DNA from: Oscillospiraceae bacterium
GTDB lineage: Bacteria; Bacillota; Clostridia; Oscillospirales; Acutalibacteraceae
Length of the DNA: 64,000 nucleotides
Reading direction: 5' to 3'
Assembly: GCA_015066395.1 (NCBI GenBank)
Contig: SVOL01000003.1
Coordinates: 78,326 to 142,325, forward strand
A model generated the notes under the pieces. That model searched no databases. It saw only the letters and a list, made by a program, of their open reading frames with translations, and was not told the origin of the DNA. The translations under genes were made by a program, and so were the position numbers. This document shows positions 42,197 through 50,445 of the stretch, in pieces; the first letter of the stretch is position 1; each line of letters opens with the position of its first letter.

Positions 42197-43972
42197 TTAA
42201 AGTGCTGCTTTAAGATTTTCGAGCTGCTCGCGAAGTTCGTTCGGCAACTTGTCGCCGAACTTCTTGTAGTGCTCTTCGATCTCAGTGGCTTCCTTAGTCC
42301 ACATATCCTTGTCAACGGTAAGAATGCTCTTCAAAGTATCCATATCCATATCAAGGTCGGTGAGATCAATGTCTTCAGGCATCGGAACATAACCGATAGC
42401 GGTCTCGGTAGCCTCAGCCTTGCCTTCGCAACGATCGAGGATCCAGTTAAGAACTCTCATATTATCGCCAAAACCGGGCCAGAGGAAGTTGCCATCGTCA
42501 TCGGTACGGAACCAGTTAACATTGAAGATCTTGGGAGCCTTGTCGCCAAGCTTCTTGCCCATATCGAGCCAGTGCTGGAAGTAGTCAGCCATATTGTATC
42601 CGCAGAAGGGAAGCATAGCCATAGGATCGCGGCGGACAACACCGACAGCGCCTGCAGCAGCTGCAGTAGTCTCAGAAGCCATTGCCGAACCTACGAATAC
42701 ACCGTTTTCCCAAGACTTCGACTGGTATACCAGCGGAGCAGTCTTTGCACGGCGGCCGCCGAATACGATAGCCGAGATCGGAACGCCAGCACCTTTGTCA
42801 AACTCCTCAGAAATGCAGGGACAATTCTTAGCAGGAGCAGTAAAGCGGGAATTGGGGTTGGCGGCACAAGTGGTCTTATCAGCCTTGTCAAACTTGGCAG
42901 GATCCCACTTATTACCCTTCCAGTCGTTAGCGTTAGTAGGCAGATCCTTGTTAAGACCCTCCCACCATACGGTGTTGTTGGAAAGATCATGTGCTACGTT
43001 AGTAAAAATAGTGCCTTCCTTGGTAGAAGCCAACGCATTGAAGTTGGACTTCTCGTTAGTACCGGGAGCAACACCGAAGAAGCCGTTTTCGGGGTTGATA
43101 GCATAAAGTCTGCCATCCTCGCCTATTCTCATCCAGGCAATGTCATCACCGATAGTCCACACCTTATAACCCTTTTTGCGGAGATACTCGGGCGGAATAA
43201 GCATAGCCAGGTTGGTCTTACCGCAAGCAGACGGGAATGCGGCAGCGATGTACTTAACTTCGCCCTTAGGATTCTCAAGTCCCAAAATAAGCATATGCTC
43301 AGCCATCCAGCCTTCCTTCCAACCCTGGTAGGAAGCGATACGGAGAGCAAAGCACTTCTTACCGAGAAGAACGTTACCGCCGTAGCCGGAGTTGACCGAA
43401 ATAATGGTGTTATCCTCGGGGAACTGGCAGATATATCTGTACTCAGGGTCAATGTCGCAACGAGAGTGCAAGCAACGTACCCAGTCATTAGAGTCGCCGA
43501 GAACTTCCATAACCTTAGGGCTAACACGGGTCATAATGAGCATATTGAGAACAACGTAGATCGAATCGGTTACCTCGATACCGACTTTAGCAAGCGGAGA
43601 GCCGATGGGTCCCATAGAGAAGGGAACGATATACATTGTCTCGCCCTTGTAGGAGCCGCGGGCAATGTTATAAAGCTTCTTATACATTTCCTCGGGTGCA
43701 CACCAGTTATTGGTAGGACCTGCGTCTTCCTTAGTAGAGGTACAGATAAAGGTTCTGTCCTCAACACGTGCAACGTCGTTAGGATTGGTTCTGTGGAGAT
43801 AGCAACCGGGAAGAAGTTCCTGGTTCAATTCGATCATCTCGCCCGACTCGCAAGCCTCTTTACGGAGAGCGTCACGCTGAGCGTCAGAACCGTCGATCCA
43901 CATAACCTGATCGGGCGTGAGGAGCTCTTTCATTTCCTCAAGCCATTTAATAACGGTAGGGTTTTTGGTCAT
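42197..43972 (-). CDS. pckG: Phosphoenolpyruvate carboxykinase (GTP)
   Basis: Interconverts oxaloacetate and PEP with GTP/GDP. The 591 residues belong to the GTP-type family, not the ATP-type usual in Bacillus. The P-loop with the reactive cysteine is AAFPSACGKTNLAM, and the metal/nucleotide site is TIGDDIAWMRIGEDGRLYAINPENGFFGVAPGTN. PFSMGPIGSPLAKVGIEVTDS, SVNSGYGGNVLLGKKCFALRIAS and FGGRRAKTAPLV are further signatures. In an anaerobe it may run in the carboxylating direction. Single-gene unit. Confidence 0.95.
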   Translation of the reverse strand: MTKNPTVIKWLEEMKELLTPDQVMWIDGSDAQRDALRKEACESGEMIELNQELLPGCYLHRTNPNDVARVEDRTFICTSTKEDAGPTNNWCAPEEMYKKLYNIARGSYKGETMYIVPFSMGPIGSPLAKVGIEVTDSIYVVLNMLIMTRVSPKVMEVLGDSNDWVRCLHSRCDIDPEYRYICQFPEDNTIISVNSGYGGNVLLGKKCFALRIASYQGWKEGWMAEHMLILGLENPKGEVKYIAAAFPSACGKTNLAMLIPPEYLRKKGYKVWTIGDDIAWMRIGEDGRLYAINPENGFFGVAPGTNEKSNFNALASTKEGTIFTNVAHDLSNNTVWWEGLNKDLPTNANDWKGNKWDPAKFDKADKTTCAANPNSRFTAPAKNCPCISEEFDKGAGVPISAIVFGGRRAKTAPLVYQSKSWENGVFVGSAMASETTAAAAGAVGVVRRDPMAMLPFCGYNMADYFQHWLDMGKKLGDKAPKIFNVNWFRTDDDGNFLWPGFGDNMRVLNWILDRCEGKAEATETAIGYVPMPEDIDLTDLDMDMDTLKSILTVDKDMWTKEATEIEEHYKKFGDKLPNELREQLENLKAAL

Positions 43973-44067
43973 AATATTTACTCCTATCTGAAATTTATAT
44001 TTGTTTTGTCAATTAACTTAAGTTTAGCGTTTAAAATGAACAACAAAACCAAATTTCCTCGGTTAAC

Positions 44068-44096
44068 ATTATACTTTAGAAAGTCAATCCAGTCAA
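44068..44096 (-). promoter_or_regulatory. pckG promoter
   Basis: Minus strand TTGACT (44096-44091) and TATAAT (44073-44068), 17 bp apart, leaving a leader of about 90 nt. Confidence 0.75.
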
Positions 44097-44228
44097 GCAA
44101 ATTTACAATGTTTTTACAAATTTCGTTAAACCTTTAACAGTTGGGTAATATTCTGCCCGAAAAATCGTTAAATATCACCATTGTCCGCGAAGAATAATCG
44201 CCCGAAATGAAGGACGCAGAACTCTAAT

Positions 44229-44325
44229 GAGGTGAAATTTTTATTTTTGTTGTGTAAAAACGCGCCTTCGACGGCTACACCTCATCAGTCACCGAAGTGA
44301 CAGCCTCTCCTCAAGGAGAAGCCTC
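44229..44325. repeat. REP-like palindrome cluster
   Basis: TGAGGTG and CACCTCA arms (about 44230 and 44278) flank a GC-rich stretch. GTCAC-CGAA-GTGAC (44288-44301) and CTCC-TCAA-GGAG (44307-44318) hairpins follow. The wording (CACCTCATCAGTCACC...) is like intergenic repeats common in gut Clostridia genomes; a related piece is at about 60.53 kb. Confidence 0.55.
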
Positions 44326-44434
44326 AAAATTTCCTCGGCTTCACCGGACAATGCCGGCAGAACGATGACTGTGACGTGGCTGTGACGCATAAATCCCTAT
44401 TTTCGGCGAAACATATCAAAAAGGAGAGAACTGT

Positions 44435-44878
44435 ATGAAAATCTCAAAATCCGACTACCGGACATTGGCCGAAAAGTCATCACCCAAATCACCCATTTTA
44501 AAAAACTGCTCGCTGGCGTTTTTAGTGGGCGGCACTATCTGCACCATCGGTCAGATATTGCTCACGTGTTACCAAAAATTGCCGATCAAGCCCGAGGACG
44601 CGAAGACCCTCGTGTCAGTAAGCCTCATTTTTATGGCGGCCGTATTAACGGCATTCGGAATCTTCGATAAAATCGCTAAACACGCCGGAGCCGGAACGCT
44701 GGTGCCGATTACCGGCTTTGCAAACGCGGTGGTCTCACCCGCCATCGAATATAAAGCCGAAGGCTTTGTATTGGGTGTCGGCGCGAAAATGTTCACTATT
44801 GCCGGACCTGTCATCGTCTACGGCACGGTGGCAAGTGTGATTTACGGAGTTGTTTATTGGCTCATAAATATGACATAA
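44435..44878 (+). CDS. spoVAC: Stage V sporulation protein AC
   Basis: Forespore inner-membrane channel component for dipicolinic acid uptake. The 147 residues have four membrane segments and the strongly conserved second half PITGFANAVVSPAIEYKAEGFVLGVGAKMFTIAGPVIVYG. AAGGAGAG precedes the ATG. Unusually, spoVAD and spoVAE do not follow; a strong terminator comes directly after the stop. Confidence 0.93.
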   Translation: MKISKSDYRTLAEKSSPKSPILKNCSLAFLVGGTICTIGQILLTCYQKLPIKPEDAKTLVSVSLIFMAAVLTAFGIFDKIAKHAGAGTLVPITGFANAVVSPAIEYKAEGFVLGVGAKMFTIAGPVIVYGTVASVIYGVVYWLINMT

Positions 44879-44914
44879 AACAGGCTTGACCGAATCGGTC
44901 AAGCCTGTTGTTAT
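44879..44914. terminator. Bidirectional terminator, spoVAC / surface protein gene
   Basis: AACAGGCTTGACCG and CGGTCAAGCCTGTT, 14-bp perfect stem with AAT loop, followed by TTATTTTA. Confidence 0.93.
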
Positions 44915-44915
44915 T

Positions 44916-47066
44916 TTATCTCTTCTTTTTTAATACTATAACCGTTATTATTACAAGAACGGCTCCTATAAGAGTAACGCCTAAAACGATCCAAACAATA
45001 GTCTTATGATTAACATTTAACGGCTTTGCAACGTCTGTATCAAGCGAACTGCTGTCCGAAGTTTCGGGTTCGTCAGGAGTTTCTATCACACTTGCCGTTT
45101 CTTTTAAAACCGGAATTACCAACGTATCTTTCTCGTTGCAACTTTCGCAAACACGTTGCATTTTTCCCTCAGTCGTATATGTGGCCTCTGATATCAGAGT
45201 CCATTCGCCGAAAATATGCTCTGTAGCGGCAATTTCTACTATTTCTTTTGCCTCACACAGCTCACATTTTCTCTCTGAAAAACCCTTAGTAGCACAAGTT
45301 GCCTCCTTAACAATCTCCCACTCACCATAAACATGAGTATGTCCATCCGCTCCAAGCGGCGGGATAGTTTTACTCTCCACAGCCAAGCAATCGGTACATT
45401 TTCGCACTTCGGTTCCGCTTTCAGTTATTGTGGGTTCTTTTTCAATCTGCCACTCTTGCCACTTGTGTCCGGTTGCCGCAATATCAGTCCTATCGGCAAC
45501 CACGGTGCAACGTGTGCAATGATGTGATTTAACACCCGCGACTGTACACGACGGTTCCACATCAACTGTCCATGCTTGTGAAAAATCATGTCCCAATGCG
45601 GAAACAACCGCGGTTTCAAATGCCCCACAAAAGCAGTTGCGCTGTTTAATGCCTTCAATCGTACATGTCACGGCCTTTGTGGTGAACCACTGCCCGTAAG
45701 AATGAGCAAGCTGATCGATTGCTGTTACATCTGTTACCGCAGAACATCTTGTACAATGACGGGATTTACTTCCGGCAGACGTACATGTGGCCGCAACATC
45801 GATCGTCCACGACGGTGAATAATCATGACCTAATGCCGCAACAGTAGTTGTTTCAATCGCTCCGCAAGAGCAATAACGCTGTTTGCTGCCCTCCGTGGTG
45901 CAAGTGGGAGCTATTACCGTCTGCCACTCACCGTAAGAATGAACGTTCGTGGCGTTTATCGTTATGATCTCACTTTGCAAGCACTCCGTGCAAGTACGTT
46001 GTTTTTTACCCTCTCTTATACAGGTGGCAGGTTCCGTGATCTCCCAAGGACCAAAAGTGTGAGTTCCCGTTGTGCTGAAGTAGGCTTCATCACTCCAGTA
46101 TGCCGAGCCGTTGACCTCGCAATAGAATTGATAATAGTATCCCGTACAATGGATCAATGTCAAATTCAATTCACCATTCATATTAAACCAAGAATGAATT
46201 TTTGTTTCTCCAACATAACTCTGTGAAGGGGCGTGGAATAACGACCAACCGTTTTCATACGTGTCGCCGGCTCTTTTTACCCTGATTCCAAGCTTTGTGA
46301 CAGGGTAACCTGACGGTTTTGTTATTAAGTTATGGAGTATTGCATTGGTATTTGTAATTGTGTTCGAATGATCGGAGTTATAATTATACACTGTAACAGT
46401 AGTATTAGTATTATCAGATACATTTGTAGTCGTTATCGTATTGTATATCCAAACGGCTTTGCCTTTCGAATTACACTCTTTGGCAAAATTTGACCAAGTG
46501 GTATATGCAAGATAAATAATAGGATTCGAGTCAGTATTATAACTTGTATAATAAAAACCGTTAGCATCATACGCTATAAATGAAATCGAATGAATGCCGT
46601 CTATACGAATGTGTTCTCCAAATTGTGCATGAGTTGTTATAAGCTCCTTAATACTGTTAGCCGTTAACGAACCAGCTGTTCCGGTTGCGTATTTGCGGCT
46701 TGCCGAGTTAGCAATTGCATTAAAAACATATTTACATACATAATTTGAATATGTCATACAACCACCGGAATTAGTGATTGTATACGTCGCGCCATTGTCC
46801 ACAACCGCGGAATGAGGATACGTACTATTTGTGTAAGGAAAGGTTTTCTGATATGCTGCGGCGTATTGAGAACTATACATTAAATAGTATGCCTTGTTAT
46901 ACGCGACCGAACCTTCGTTTTTTTGTACTAAATTAAGAGCGTTTTCTACACCGGAGCCAGTGATTTTTTGTGTATAAAACGCTGCTTCAGCACTAATTGT
47001 CATGGTTGCCGTCATTGTGCTTACCAGCAAAACAACCATCATTAATAAAACCCACGTTCTTTTCAT
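44916..47066 (-). CDS. Surface protein: papain-fold-like domain plus eight Cys repeats, C-terminal anchor
   Basis: 716 residues. A signal peptide (MKRTWVLLMMVVLLVSTMTA) is followed by a domain of about 200 residues. Its Cys in SGGCMTYSNYVCKYVF and His in DGIHSISFIAYDANGFYYTSYN are placed as in papain-like amidases/peptidases (CHAP or NlpC type). A fibronectin-like region comes next, then eight repeats of about 40 residues with the pattern xCTxxGxKxRxC..C, some with the first Cys lost. One membrane span and KKKR form the C-terminus. Start at 47066 behind GGAGGAAAAGAA; upstream in-frame starts lack a site. Cotranscribed with the gene before it. AT-rich; may have been acquired. Confidence 0.72.
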   Translation of the reverse strand: MKRTWVLLMMVVLLVSTMTATMTISAEAAFYTQKITGSGVENALNLVQKNEGSVAYNKAYYLMYSSQYAAAYQKTFPYTNSTYPHSAVVDNGATYTITNSGGCMTYSNYVCKYVFNAIANSASRKYATGTAGSLTANSIKELITTHAQFGEHIRIDGIHSISFIAYDANGFYYTSYNTDSNPIIYLAYTTWSNFAKECNSKGKAVWIYNTITTTNVSDNTNTTVTVYNYNSDHSNTITNTNAILHNLITKPSGYPVTKLGIRVKRAGDTYENGWSLFHAPSQSYVGETKIHSWFNMNGELNLTLIHCTGYYYQFYCEVNGSAYWSDEAYFSTTGTHTFGPWEITEPATCIREGKKQRTCTECLQSEIITINATNVHSYGEWQTVIAPTCTTEGSKQRYCSCGAIETTTVAALGHDYSPSWTIDVAATCTSAGSKSRHCTRCSAVTDVTAIDQLAHSYGQWFTTKAVTCTIEGIKQRNCFCGAFETAVVSALGHDFSQAWTVDVEPSCTVAGVKSHHCTRCTVVADRTDIAATGHKWQEWQIEKEPTITESGTEVRKCTDCLAVESKTIPPLGADGHTHVYGEWEIVKEATCATKGFSERKCELCEAKEIVEIAATEHIFGEWTLISEATYTTEGKMQRVCESCNEKDTLVIPVLKETASVIETPDEPETSDSSSLDTDVAKPLNVNHKTIVWIVLGVTLIGAVLVIITVIVLKKKR

Positions 47067-47135
47067 TTTCTTTTCCTCCATAAAGATAAAATATGTGCAG
47101 CCGATTACTCTGACTGTCTTAACATTCATTAATTG

Positions 47136-47990
47136 TTATTTTCTCTTTTTAAGTATAAGTTTAACAATCAACAAAACAATAAACTCCACCACCGCAAAGG
47201 GAACGGCATAAACAATAAAATTGACAGGTGCTATAATAAACCCGAGCAGAAACATACCAATGGTCAGTTTGCCTACAATAAGTTGCTCGATTATATAAAT
47301 AATAAAAGCGATTAATACACCTATAACTAAAAATAGCAGTAACCCTTTTGCAATCAGGCTTTCACCGGCTTGTGAATAAGCAGTTGTTTTTTTAAATATT
47401 TTAGATAAAATAACAATATTGGTTACGGCAAAAGAAGCGAATCCGGTGAGGAACATAGCAAAATTTGCCCATTTCCAACTCACGGTAAAATACATATGGT
47501 ATACCAATATTAAAAACAGAATCACGCCCGCAATAATAGCCAAAATTTTAGCAAAAATCCCAAAACATCCGGGTGCCGGATCCGGAGACGGGTCATGTTC
47601 TTTGTTGTTGCGATTATTTTCATCGTTTGTATCATTTGATCCTACAGGAATAGCACGTTGCAATTCCGGAAAGAGCAGGAGTGCAGCAGCACCCGCGGGC
47701 GAATCCCCATATTCTCCAATCGCAGTTTTACTCCAACCGGTGCCTTGATATATCGTGCCTCCGTCATACCCGCCAATCGCAGTTTTACTCCAACCTACGC
47801 CTTGGTATATTGTACCACCATCATACTCACCGACCGCTGTTTTACTCCAACCGGTACCTTGGTATATTGCACCGCTGTCATACTCGCCAATCGCAGTCCT
47901 ACTCCAACCGGTGCCAACATATATCATACCGTTATCGTATTCACCAACCAAGGTTTTATTCCAACCCGTTCCGCAGTATATGTTTCCCAT
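47136..47990 (-). CDS. Membrane protein with five tandem 19-residue beta-flower-like repeats
   Basis: 284 residues. The first 95 residues are five near-identical units of the form xIYxGTGWSKTAIGEYDGG, followed by a short Asp/Asn/Pro linker. Four or five membrane segments (about 140-165, 170-195, 208-260) and a basic end (KKRK) follow. The repeat resembles the bacterial four-fold beta-flower type (IY...G..iG), a small propeller-like fold; this is inference. The ATG at 47990 is preceded by AAGGAGG. It forms an operon with the surface protein 69 bp downstream and lies behind a leader with an intrinsic terminator. Function unknown. Confidence 0.7.
   Translation of the reverse strand: MGNIYCGTGWNKTLVGEYDNGMIYVGTGWSRTAIGEYDSGAIYQGTGWSKTAVGEYDGGTIYQGVGWSKTAIGGYDGGTIYQGTGWSKTAIGEYGDSPAGAAALLLFPELQRAIPVGSNDTNDENNRNNKEHDPSPDPAPGCFGIFAKILAIIAGVILFLILVYHMYFTVSWKWANFAMFLTGFASFAVTNIVILSKIFKKTTAYSQAGESLIAKGLLLFLVIGVLIAFIIYIIEQLIVGKLTIGMFLLGFIIAPVNFIVYAVPFAVVEFIVLLIVKLILKKRK
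47699..47988 (-). repeat. Five 57-bp tandem repeats
   Basis: Direct repeats of 57 bp within the beta-flower-like gene; at DNA level the motif ACTCCAACC with its flanks recurs at regular intervals on the plus strand. In-frame gain or loss of units would leave the gene intact. Confidence 0.8.
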
Positions 47991-48002
47991 ATTTTTCCTC
48001 CT

Positions 48003-48035
48003 TAAAAACAAAAAATGCGCAGCCGAAGCTACGCA
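48003..48035 (-). terminator. Leader terminator ahead of the surface-protein operon
   Basis: On the minus strand TGCGTAGC-TTCG-GCTGCGCA (48035-48016; 8-bp stem with one G-U, UUCG tetraloop) is followed at once by TTTTTTGTTTTT and then by the Shine-Dalgarno of the beta-flower gene. This is a textbook intrinsic terminator placed between the promoter and the start codon. Confidence 0.8.
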
Positions 48036-48060
48036 CCGAAAAACACATACCTCCGATTGC

Positions 48061-48172
48061 TGCGACACAACTTTCGACAAACTACAAGAGAACGCCAAAA
48101 TAGAGAATGTGTTTTTACCAAGATAAAAAAACACTTCTCCTATAGTTTGCCCAAATATTAAGTTGTGTCGCA
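48061..48172 (-). promoter_or_regulatory. Candidate regulatory leader RNA (attenuator or riboswitch)
   Basis: Predicted to form the 5' end of the surface-operon mRNA. Three stacked helices close a 112-nt domain: P1 TGCGACACAACTT (48172-48160) with AAGTTGTGTCGCA (48073-48061), 13 bp perfect; P2 CAAACTA with TAGTTTG (48149-48143 / 48084-48078); P3 GAGAA.GTGTTTTT with its complement (48139-48126 / 48116-48103). Internal loops are asymmetric. CGCAGC at the P1 edge (48064-48059) can pair with GCTGCG in the 3' arm of the downstream terminator, so P1 and an antiterminator would exclude each other. Confidence 0.55.
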
Positions 48173-48177
48173 AGATT

Positions 48178-48206
48178 ATTTTAACACGAACAAAAAAACA
48201 TTGCAA
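48178..48206 (-). promoter_or_regulatory. Promoter of the surface-protein operon
   Basis: Minus strand TTGCAA (48206-48201) and TAAAAT (48183-48178), 17 bp apart. The predicted start at about 48171 coincides with the first base of the long leader hairpin. Confidence 0.65.
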
Positions 48207-48275
48207 TACCTTTTATAAAATATTATGTCGAAACAAGAACGACATTTTATTGTACAATTTTATAGGTACAAAGAA

Positions 48276-48303
48276 ATCCCTCGGAGTTGTTGCTCCGAGG
48301 GAT
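48276..48303 (-). terminator. Terminator of the antiporter gene
   Basis: ATCCCTCGGAG and CTCCGAGGGAT, 11-bp stem with a 6-nt loop, just past the antiporter stop. Confidence 0.85.
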
Positions 48304-48315
48304 CTTATAATTTCT

Positions 48316-49626
48316 TTATTTCTTCATTTCCTTTGCGGCGTCGAGTTTTAGCTGGCGGCGTTGCTTTACGTGGTCGGGCATCGGCTTGATCTCGCCTGCG
48401 GCTTTCAACGCCTGGCGTGTCAAAACAGGTCCGATCAATTCATAAACCAATACTGCAAAAAGGGTGATATTGCGGATAAGTGCACCCTGCTCACCCAAGG
48501 TTGCGGCGGCGATCGAGCACATTCCGAGTGCTACACCTGCCTGCGGTAAGAGCGTTATTCCCAAATACTTGCAGATCGCCGGCGAGCATTTAGTGGCCTT
48601 AGCGCTTATAAACGCACCGAAATATTTGCCCAGCGAGCGGAAAATGATATATACCACACCGACAACTACGATGCTCCATTTCGCGAAAACACTGAGCTCA
48701 AGTTCCGCACCGCTGATAACGAAAAAGAGTGCAAAAACGGGCGATGTCCACTTGTCGGCGGCGGCCATAAGATCGTGCGACAGCTCGCATATATTGCAGA
48801 ACACCGTGCCGAGCATCATACAAGTAAGCAACGACGAAAATTCGATATGAACAGAGCCGATCGGCGGAATTTCGACCATGGCGATCGAGGTGGTCAAAAA
48901 CACTATCGCAATAGTCAAATTCAGACGGTTTGTGTTGGAGTTAAAAAGCTTTTCAAGCTGAGTCAGTACCCAGCCCATAACAGCTCCGAGGGCGAGAGAG
49001 CAAACTATCTCGATTATCGGGTTGAGGATTATGGACACAAGATCAAGCGAGCCGGAAACAATGGTTTTCGCAATGCCGAACGAAACAGCAAAAACCACAA
49101 GACCAACTGCGTCGTCCAACGCTACTATCGGCAACAAAAGCTTGGTTAAGGGGCCGTGTGCCTTATACTGCTTTACAACCATAAGTGTTGCAGCAGGAGC
49201 AGTCGCCGTGGCTATTGCACCCATGGTCAACAACTGCGGCACGGTCAAAATGCCCGGGATCAGATAGTAAACACCCAAAAGAGCAAGGTCGACGAGCAGA
49301 GTTGCGACCAACGCCTGAACGATACCGATAACAACGGCCTGCTTGCCGGTTTTTTTGAGTTCATCCAACTTAAACTCACTGCCTATCGAGAAGGCAATAA
49401 AGCCCAGCGCGACCTCGGAGACCAAGGCCAGTGTCTTGACCGCTTCGGCCGAACCGAAGCCGACACCGCCGACGTGCAATCTACCCAAAGCATAGGGTCC
49501 CACCAACACACCTGCGATAAGATAAGCCGTAACCGCCGGTAATTTTAAAGGTTTAAACAGTCTTGTCATCAGCAGTCCTGCCAAAAGGGCCACCGAGACC
49601 GATAATAAAATACTCACTTTTGTCAT
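48316..49626 (-). CDS. Cation:proton antiporter (CPA2/KefB-like)
   Basis: 436 residues with about 12 membrane segments and no cytoplasmic nucleotide-binding domain. CPA2 signatures include LLMTRLFKPLKLPAVTAYLIAGVLVGPYALG, EVALGFIAFSIGSEFKLDELK and the ion-binding region ATATAPAATLMVVKQYKAHGPL...IVALDDAVGLVVFAV with its essential aspartates. It exchanges monovalent cations for protons; Na+ versus K+ preference cannot be read. Single-gene unit. Confidence 0.88.
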   Translation of the reverse strand: MTKVSILLSVSVALLAGLLMTRLFKPLKLPAVTAYLIAGVLVGPYALGRLHVGGVGFGSAEAVKTLALVSEVALGFIAFSIGSEFKLDELKKTGKQAVVIGIVQALVATLLVDLALLGVYYLIPGILTVPQLLTMGAIATATAPAATLMVVKQYKAHGPLTKLLLPIVALDDAVGLVVFAVSFGIAKTIVSGSLDLVSIILNPIIEIVCSLALGAVMGWVLTQLEKLFNSNTNRLNLTIAIVFLTTSIAMVEIPPIGSVHIEFSSLLTCMMLGTVFCNICELSHDLMAAADKWTSPVFALFFVISGAELELSVFAKWSIVVVGVVYIIFRSLGKYFGAFISAKATKCSPAICKYLGITLLPQAGVALGMCSIAAATLGEQGALIRNITLFAVLVYELIGPVLTRQALKAAGEIKPMPDHVKQRRQLKLDAAKEMKK

Positions 49627-49714
49627 CTTCTTTTAAATAAAATTTAGCTACCGCCGATTTTATCACAAACGAAATACAATTACAAGTATAATTTTAACCA
49701 AATTTAACACAAAA

Positions 49715-49739
49715 AGCAGGAGGGTTTTTGCCTCCTGCT
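49715..49739 (-). terminator. Terminator of pflBA
   Basis: AGCAGGAGG and CCTCCTGCT around a 7-nt loop, with AAAA (T on the minus strand) beyond, one base from the pflA stop. Confidence 0.88.
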
Positions 49740-49740
49740 C

Positions 49741-50445
49741 TCAGTTTGAATTTAATTTTACCCGAAGCTCCGCCATTTGTTGCGGTTTAGGCTCCGGCGT
49801 GTCCTTTAATGGGAACTCCAGCCCGAGGTTTTCATACTTTACCTCACACAGCTTCTTAAACGGCAAAAGCTCTGCCTTTTCAACAACGCTATTAGAGCGT
49901 ATCAGGTCCCTTAACCGTACGATATTGTCCTCGTTGTCATTAAGACCGGGGATTATCACCTGCCGTATCCAGGTTCGCTTGCCTGCTCTCTGCAGGTATT
50001 CGAGAAACTCCAACACCAACGAAAACTCACAACCGACATACTTTCGGTAATCTTCAGCCGTGGTGTATTTAATATCCAGCATCACAAGATCGGTGACCTC
50101 TAAAAGCGCCTTGACTTCATCGTTCAAGACACATCCCGAAGTGTCTAAGCAGGTGTTAATACCTTTTTCTTTCGCCAGCTTAAAAATTTCGGTCACAAAC
50201 CCGGCCTGCATCAGCGGCTCACCGCCCGAAACGGTAATTCCGCCCGTATCCCCGAAATACTCGCGGTAGCGTTCCGCTTTTTTTATAAGCTCCGATGCGT
50301 CGGTTTCGGTGCCACCCTGCTCCCAGGTGTCGGGATTATGACAGCAGGCACAACGCAACGGACAACCGCTTGTAAAAATTGTAAAGCGGACGCCCGGTCC
50401 GTCTGTGGCTCCGAGCGTCTGGATAGAATGTATTTGTCCCGTCAT
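49741..50445 (-). CDS. pflA: Pyruvate formate-lyase activating enzyme
   Basis: Radical SAM enzyme that creates the glycyl radical on PflB. The N-terminus IHSIQTLGATDGPGVRFTIFTSGCPLRCACCHNPDTW (shown in part) has the CX3CX2C cluster site CPLRCACC. TVSGGEPLMQAGF and the C-terminal PFKKLCEVKYENL follow. 234 residues. The ATG overlaps the pflB stop (TGATG); a GTG one codon earlier is an alternative. Confidence 0.95.
   Translation of the reverse strand: MTGQIHSIQTLGATDGPGVRFTIFTSGCPLRCACCHNPDTWEQGGTETDASELIKKAERYREYFGDTGGITVSGGEPLMQAGFVTEIFKLAKEKGINTCLDTSGCVLNDEVKALLEVTDLVMLDIKYTTAEDYRKYVGCEFSLVLEFLEYLQRAGKRTWIRQVIIPGLNDNEDNIVRLRDLIRSNSVVEKAELLPFKKLCEVKYENLGLEFPLKDTPEPKPQQMAELRVKLNSN

Larger units (their letters stand above)
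43973..44434. other. Spacer pckG / spoVAC
   Basis: About 460 bp with no gene. It contains the pckG promoter, a roughly 100-bp cluster of small palindromes (separate entry) and the spoVAC upstream region. A partial match to forespore promoters (GCATA then CATATCA, but 20 instead of 18 bp apart) precedes spoVAC. Confidence 0.6.

Noticed and set aside
42269..44137. A 622-codon open frame on the plus strand opposite pckG
   Set aside because: pckG is a clear full-length enzyme with intact motifs; the antisense frame has no recognisable domain or ribosome site and reflects codon bias.
48061..48172. MITE (miniature transposon) at the long inverted repeat
   Set aside because: No target duplication at the ends, and the outer arm starts exactly at the predicted transcription start with a terminator downstream, which fits a leader RNA better; not fully excluded.
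47991..48206. N-terminal extension of the beta-flower-like protein by 72 residues
   Set aside because: The region holds the predicted promoter, leader hairpin and terminator, and AAGGAGG sits directly before ATG 47990.
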